From RGIG4608 sp964534905 (GTDB taxonomy: Bacteria; Bacillota; Clostridia; Oscillospirales; CAG-272), in the NCBI GenBank assembly GCA_964534905.1, contig CAZHPZ010000013.1, positions 1-26,456 of the forward strand: a DNA stretch of 26,456 nucleotides, given 5' to 3'. Under the pieces are notes generated by a model. That model had not been told where the DNA came from and ran no database searches. It saw nothing but the letters and a program-made list of their open reading frames with translations. The first letter of the stretch is position 1, and each line of letters starts with the position of its first letter. Made by a program: the position numbers and the translations under genes. Below, one piece after another: positions 23,439-26,456 of the stretch.

Positions 23439-24659
23439 TTATTTAATAATAACCTTTTTGAAATTCTTTTTACCTCTGCGTACAAGGATTCCGCCGCGAA
23501 GCTTATCCTCGGCAAAGCTTGTATGAATATCAGTAATCTTTTCATCGTCAACGGCAACTCCGCCCTGCTCTACCGCACGTCTTGCTTCACTTCTTGACGG
23601 AACAAGCGCGGACTTTACAAGGAGAGAAAGGATATCTATCTCACCGTCGGTAAGATCAAGCGTCGAAAGCTCTGCCACGGGAGCATTCTGAGCACCTCCG
23701 GATGTAAAGAGCGAGCGAGCTGTGTTTTGTGCCTTCTCCGCCTCTTCATCGCCGTGAACCATCTTTGTAAGCTCATATGCGAGAATTTCCTTTGCACGGT
23801 TAAGCTGAGAGCCCTCCCATGCGTCCATGGCGTTTATCTCCTCGATTGGAAGGAACGTAAGCATTCTGATACACTTAAGCACATCATCGTCACCGACGTT
23901 TCTCCAATATTGATAGAAGTCAAAGGGAGAGGTCTTGTTGGGGTCAAGCCATACCGCATTTCCGGCCGTCTTGCCCATCTTCTTGCCCTGTGAGTCGGTA
24001 AGAAGAGTAATAGTCATCGCGTGAGCATCCTTGCCAAGCTTACGTCTTATAAGCTCTGTTCCGCCGAGCATATTAGACCACTGATCATCTCCGCCGAACT
24101 GCATATTACAGCCGTAATGCTGGAAAAGATGATAGAAATCGTATGACTGCATTATCATATAGTTAAATTCAAGGAAAGAAAGTCCCTTTTCCATTCTCTG
24201 CTTATAGCACTCTGCGGTAAGCATTCTGTTTACCGAGAAGCATGCTCCGACGTCACGAAGAAGATCGACATAGTTCAATCCGAGAAGCCATTCCGCATTG
24301 TTTACCATCTGCGCCTTGCCCTCTCCGAAATCTATAAATCTCTCCATCTGACGCTTAAAGCACTCGGCATTGTGATTTATATCCTCAATAGTAAGCATCT
24401 TTCTCATATCGGTTCTGCCGGAGGGGTCGCCTATCATCGTTGTTCCTCCGCCTATAAGAGCAATAGGCTTATTTCCCGCCATTTGCAATCTCTTCATAAG
24501 TGTAAGAGCCATGAAGTGACCCGCCGTCAAGCTGTCTGCGGTGCAGTCAAATCCGATGTAAAACGTAGCCTTACCCTCGTTGATCATATTCTTGATCTCT
24601 TCCTCGTTTGTTACCTGCGCAATAAGACCGCGCGCAACAAGCTCGTCATAAATTTTCAT
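23439..24659 (-). CDS. tyrS: Tyrosyl-tRNA synthetase
   Basis: A 406-aa class Ic synthetase that charges tRNA-Tyr. The catalytic core has GFDCTADSLTAGHF (the HIGH-equivalent, A46-G47-H48), GDPSGRT, the tyrosine pocket segment NYMIMQSYDFYHL, QFGGDDQW, and KMGKT (227-231) as the KMSKS loop. A C-terminal S4-like RNA-binding domain follows (SEARRAVEQGGVAVDDEKI). The start at 24659 is chosen because AGGAG lies 7 bp upstream; an ATG two codons earlier is almost on top of that site. A tyrosine-specific T-box leader precedes the gene, so expression should rise when uncharged tRNA-Tyr accumulates. KMGKT rather than KMSKS is common in this subgroup. Confidence 0.97.
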   Translation of the reverse strand: MKIYDELVARGLIAQVTNEEEIKNMINEGKATFYIGFDCTADSLTAGHFMALTLMKRLQMAGNKPIALIGGGTTMIGDPSGRTDMRKMLTIEDINHNAECFKRQMERFIDFGEGKAQMVNNAEWLLGLNYVDLLRDVGACFSVNRMLTAECYKQRMEKGLSFLEFNYMIMQSYDFYHLFQHYGCNMQFGGDDQWSNMLGGTELIRRKLGKDAHAMTITLLTDSQGKKMGKTAGNAVWLDPNKTSPFDFYQYWRNVGDDDVLKCIRMLTFLPIEEINAMDAWEGSQLNRAKEILAYELTKMVHGDEEAEKAQNTARSLFTSGGAQNAPVAELSTLDLTDGEIDILSLLVKSALVPSRSEARRAVEQGGVAVDDEKITDIHTSFAEDKLRGGILVRRGKKNFKKVIIK

Positions 24660-24690
24660 AATCATTCTCCTGTATAATAATCATTTTGTA

Positions 24691-24728
24691 AACAAATAAA
24701 AAGTCCCCGAGCCTTTCGGCTCAAGGAC
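24691..24728 (-). terminator. T-box-controlled terminator of tyrS
   Basis: Stem 24703-24713 with 24718-24728, loop of 4 (GAAA on the minus strand), then TTTTTATTTG. Two positions pair as G-U in the minus-strand RNA but would be C-A mismatches in plus-strand RNA, which confirms that it works for the minus-strand transcript. Confidence 0.88.
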
Positions 24729-24942
24729 GAATCAGCGTGTTACCACCTTGCTTTAAGCGAATTATTTCGCTCCTCATTGTGCGATATAACGGTCGCTCCG
24801 TTGCAGCCTACAACCGTACGGCTTCGGTGCAAAGCTCCGAGATGTATTTCGCAACCGTTCTCCCGCGCCTCTCATCAACCGGCAACTCTCTGTCGAAAAA
24901 CGCTGTTGCTACTTCTTCTCTTCACAGCAATTAAATATTTGA
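24691..24942 (-). ncRNA. T-box riboswitch (tyrosine), leader of tyrS
   Basis: A leader of about 250 nt ending in a terminator, with the conserved T-box sequence AAGGTGGTAACACG at 24736-24749 upstream of that terminator. The TGGT within it can pair with the ACCA end of a tRNA with an A discriminator. In the 3' side of the presumed stem I, GAAATACATC places the tyrosine codon TAC (24844-24846) as specifier, followed by a purine as is usual. Binding of uncharged tRNA-Tyr would stabilise the antiterminator. The 5' boundary is the inferred transcription start. Confidence 0.92.
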
Positions 24943-24948
24943 CAAGTT

Positions 24949-24977
24949 ATAATAACATAAATTTTAATTTTTGTCAA
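24949..24977 (-). promoter_or_regulatory. Promoter of tyrS
   Basis: On the minus strand consensus TTGACA (24972-24977), 17-bp spacer, TATTAT (24949-24954). The -35 box lies within the last codons of mtaB. Confidence 0.78.
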
Positions 24978-26289
24978 CTCTCTGAGCAAAAAAAGTTTCT
25001 CCGTTGTGAGATATCATCTCAACCTCTATCACTTGAGAGTGAAGCGGAACGGAGCTTTTCATAGCAACCTCAAGGAAATCGGGAGTATGACCGTAAGCAT
25101 ATCCTCCCTCGTAGCTTTCGAATAGCACCTTGTGAGAGCCGCCTGCCGATACCACACGATCAAGCTCATCTGCTCTTATGCTCTTTTCAAGCGCGATCAG
25201 CTCCGCAACACGTTCCTTTTTTACCTCTGCCGATATTTGACCGCTCATTTTCTCCGCAGGTGTGCCCTTTCTCGGAGAAAAAGGAAAGACGTGTATCATA
25301 AGAAATTTTGCACGGCGTGCAAATTCAAGAGTTTCCTCGAAGTTTGCCCTGCTCTCTCCCGGGAAACCGACTATAATATCGGTAGTATATCTCACGCCGG
25401 GCATCGCCGCTCTCAACCTCTCCATATTGGCAAGAGCCTGATCTGCGTTGTATTTTCTTTTCATATTACGCAGAGTCTCCGATGAGCCGGACTGCATCGA
25501 TATGTGAAAATGCGGAGCCAGCTTTTTAAGAGTGCGTATTTTCTCCACATATTTATCTGTAAGGCACGATGGGTCAAGCGAGCCGAGACGAACAGTAAAA
25601 TCACCCTCGATCTTATCAATATCGCAAAGCAGATCGGCAAAGGTGTATCCGTCAAGATCCTTGCCGTAAGAAGCGGTCTCAATGCCCGTAAGAACAACCT
25701 CTCGGCAACCGTTGCGCACAAAGTGCGTAACCTCGCATATTACCTCTCGGGGGGTCTTGGAGCGTATTTTGCCTCTTGCATAAGGAATTATGCAGTATGT
25801 ACATTTGCTTTCGCATCCATCCTCTATTTTTATATAAGCCCTCGTTCTGTCAAAATGCTTTATTTCCATCTCCTCAAATCCCGCTCCGTCTATATCACGG
25901 ACAAATATTTCGGTTTGTGCGTTTTTCTCCCCTCTCTCAAAAAGAGAATCAAGAGTTCTGACAACCAAAAGCTTATCGGAATTCCCACATACGTAGTCAA
26001 CACCGGCAATTGAGGCAATGCTCTCGGGATTAACCTGAGCAAGACAACCCGTAACAAGAATATAAGCATTCGGATTTTGATGTATGGCACGGCGAATAAA
26101 TTGCCTTGCCTTACGGTCGCTTTCCGCAGTGACCGTGCATGTATTTATTATATAAGCGTCACATTTCTCATTGCTCGGAAGTACAGTATAGCCGCCAAGC
26201 ACAAGCTTCTCTGCAATAGCCTCACTCTCATATTGATTAACCTTGCAGCCGAGCGTAAGAATGCCCACAGTTCTTTTTGCTTCGTTCAT
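24964..26289 (-). CDS. mtaB: tRNA t6A37 methylthiotransferase MtaB
   Basis: A 441-aa radical-SAM methylthiotransferase making ms2t6A at tRNA position 37. The N-terminal UPF0004 domain opens with TLGCKVNQYESEAI, the signature that separates MtaB (B. subtilis YqeV) from MiaB and RimO, and holds cluster ligands C15, C51 and C82. The radical SAM domain has CESKCTYC (C159, C163, C166) followed by IPYARG. A shortened TRAM-like region ends the protein. GAGGTAGAA precedes the ATG closely. It lies directly upstream of tyrS; no terminator separates them, so its transcript may read into the T-box leader and be subject to the same terminator. Confidence 0.95.
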   Translation of the reverse strand: MNEAKRTVGILTLGCKVNQYESEAIAEKLVLGGYTVLPSNEKCDAYIINTCTVTAESDRKARQFIRRAIHQNPNAYILVTGCLAQVNPESIASIAGVDYVCGNSDKLLVVRTLDSLFERGEKNAQTEIFVRDIDGAGFEEMEIKHFDRTRAYIKIEDGCESKCTYCIIPYARGKIRSKTPREVICEVTHFVRNGCREVVLTGIETASYGKDLDGYTFADLLCDIDKIEGDFTVRLGSLDPSCLTDKYVEKIRTLKKLAPHFHISMQSGSSETLRNMKRKYNADQALANMERLRAAMPGVRYTTDIIVGFPGESRANFEETLEFARRAKFLMIHVFPFSPRKGTPAEKMSGQISAEVKKERVAELIALEKSIRADELDRVVSAGGSHKVLFESYEGGYAYGHTPDFLEVAMKSSVPLHSQVIEVEMISHNGETFFAQRVDKN

Positions 26290-26317
26290 TTCTACCTCTG
26301 ATGAAATAATTTATTAT

Positions 26318-26346
26318 ATTTTATCATTTTTTTGTGCACTTGTAAA
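26318..26346 (-). promoter_or_regulatory. Promoter of mtaB
   Basis: On the minus strand TTTACA (26341-26346), a 17-bp spacer, TAAAAT (26318-26323), about 30 bp before the mtaB start. Confidence 0.6.
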
Positions 26347-26430
26347 TAACTTTTTCTATATTTTTTCACTTTCTGCTCTCACATCTATTGTAACATTACA
26401 TTACTTTTGCAATTTATTTTCTCTAATATA

Positions 26431-26456
26431 TTGACAAAAAAGCAAATATATGCTAT
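26431..26456 (+). promoter_or_regulatory. Probable promoter reading rightward out of the window (partial)
   Basis: TTGACA at 26431-26436, then 17 bp, then TAT where the window ends. The first half of a -10 box is in the right place, so a divergent gene probably starts just beyond the edge. Confidence 0.5.

Noticed and set aside
1..26456. Mobile elements, CRISPR arrays, toxin-antitoxin or defence genes
   Set aside because: I found no transposase, integrase, terminal inverted repeats, spaced direct repeats or defence-like domains; the repeats seen are terminators and operators.

Overview
The window looks like an ordinary chromosomal segment of a low-to-moderate GC, Gram-positive-type anaerobe of the class Clostridia. 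This is inferred from several things: a T-box leader on tyrS, a Clostridium/Bacillus-type LexA with a GAAC/GTTC-like SOS box, MtaB, GTP-dependent PEP carboxykinase, near-consensus sigma-A promoters with 17-bp spacers, and AT-rich intergenic DNA with U-tract hairpin terminators. I cannot name a genus. I see no mobile element, CRISPR array, phage gene or rRNA.

Layout. Positions 1-11802 are almost entirely minus strand. From right to left in transcription order they carry queA-ansA-rsuA-tex (one tight operon), a free-standing tRNA-Lys(TTT) with its own promoter and terminator, pyk-Nudix hydrolase, polA, and a polysaccharide deacetylase followed by a short-chain dehydrogenase. At the left edge a strong promoter fires out of the window. 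A divergent promoter region separates queA from dapA (plus strand). A shared terminator then separates dapA from a minus-strand tetR gene.

The most notable region is 12856-19953. A TetR-family repressor gene lies divergent to a six-gene operon that encodes every step from PEP plus erythrose-4-phosphate to chorismate, and on to prephenate. The order is chorismate mutase-AroB fusion, aroC, AroE-AroK fusion, aroQ, aroA, DAHP synthase. Start/stop overlaps or gaps of at most 18 bp join the genes. The shared promoter region holds two copies of a 13-bp palindrome, TTATCA-N-TGATAA. One lies at the predicted transcription start of the aro operon. The other is built into the -35 box of the tetR promoter. 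I infer that the TetR protein represses both promoters; this is not a regulatory arrangement I can match to a described aromatic-biosynthesis regulator.

To the right, lexA (minus) converges on the aro operon through a shared terminator and is divergent from pckG-mscS (plus). tyrS (minus), with a tyrosine-specific T-box leader, converges on mscS. mtaB (minus) sits upstream of tyrS, and the -35 of the tyrS promoter lies in the last codons of mtaB. A further promoter points rightward out of the window at the right edge.

Most of the content is housekeeping. The parts that merit a second look are the two aro fusions, the paired operators, a mismatched tRNA-Lys acceptor stem, overlapping divergent promoters at queA/dapA, and a polA gene placed directly behind a terminator.
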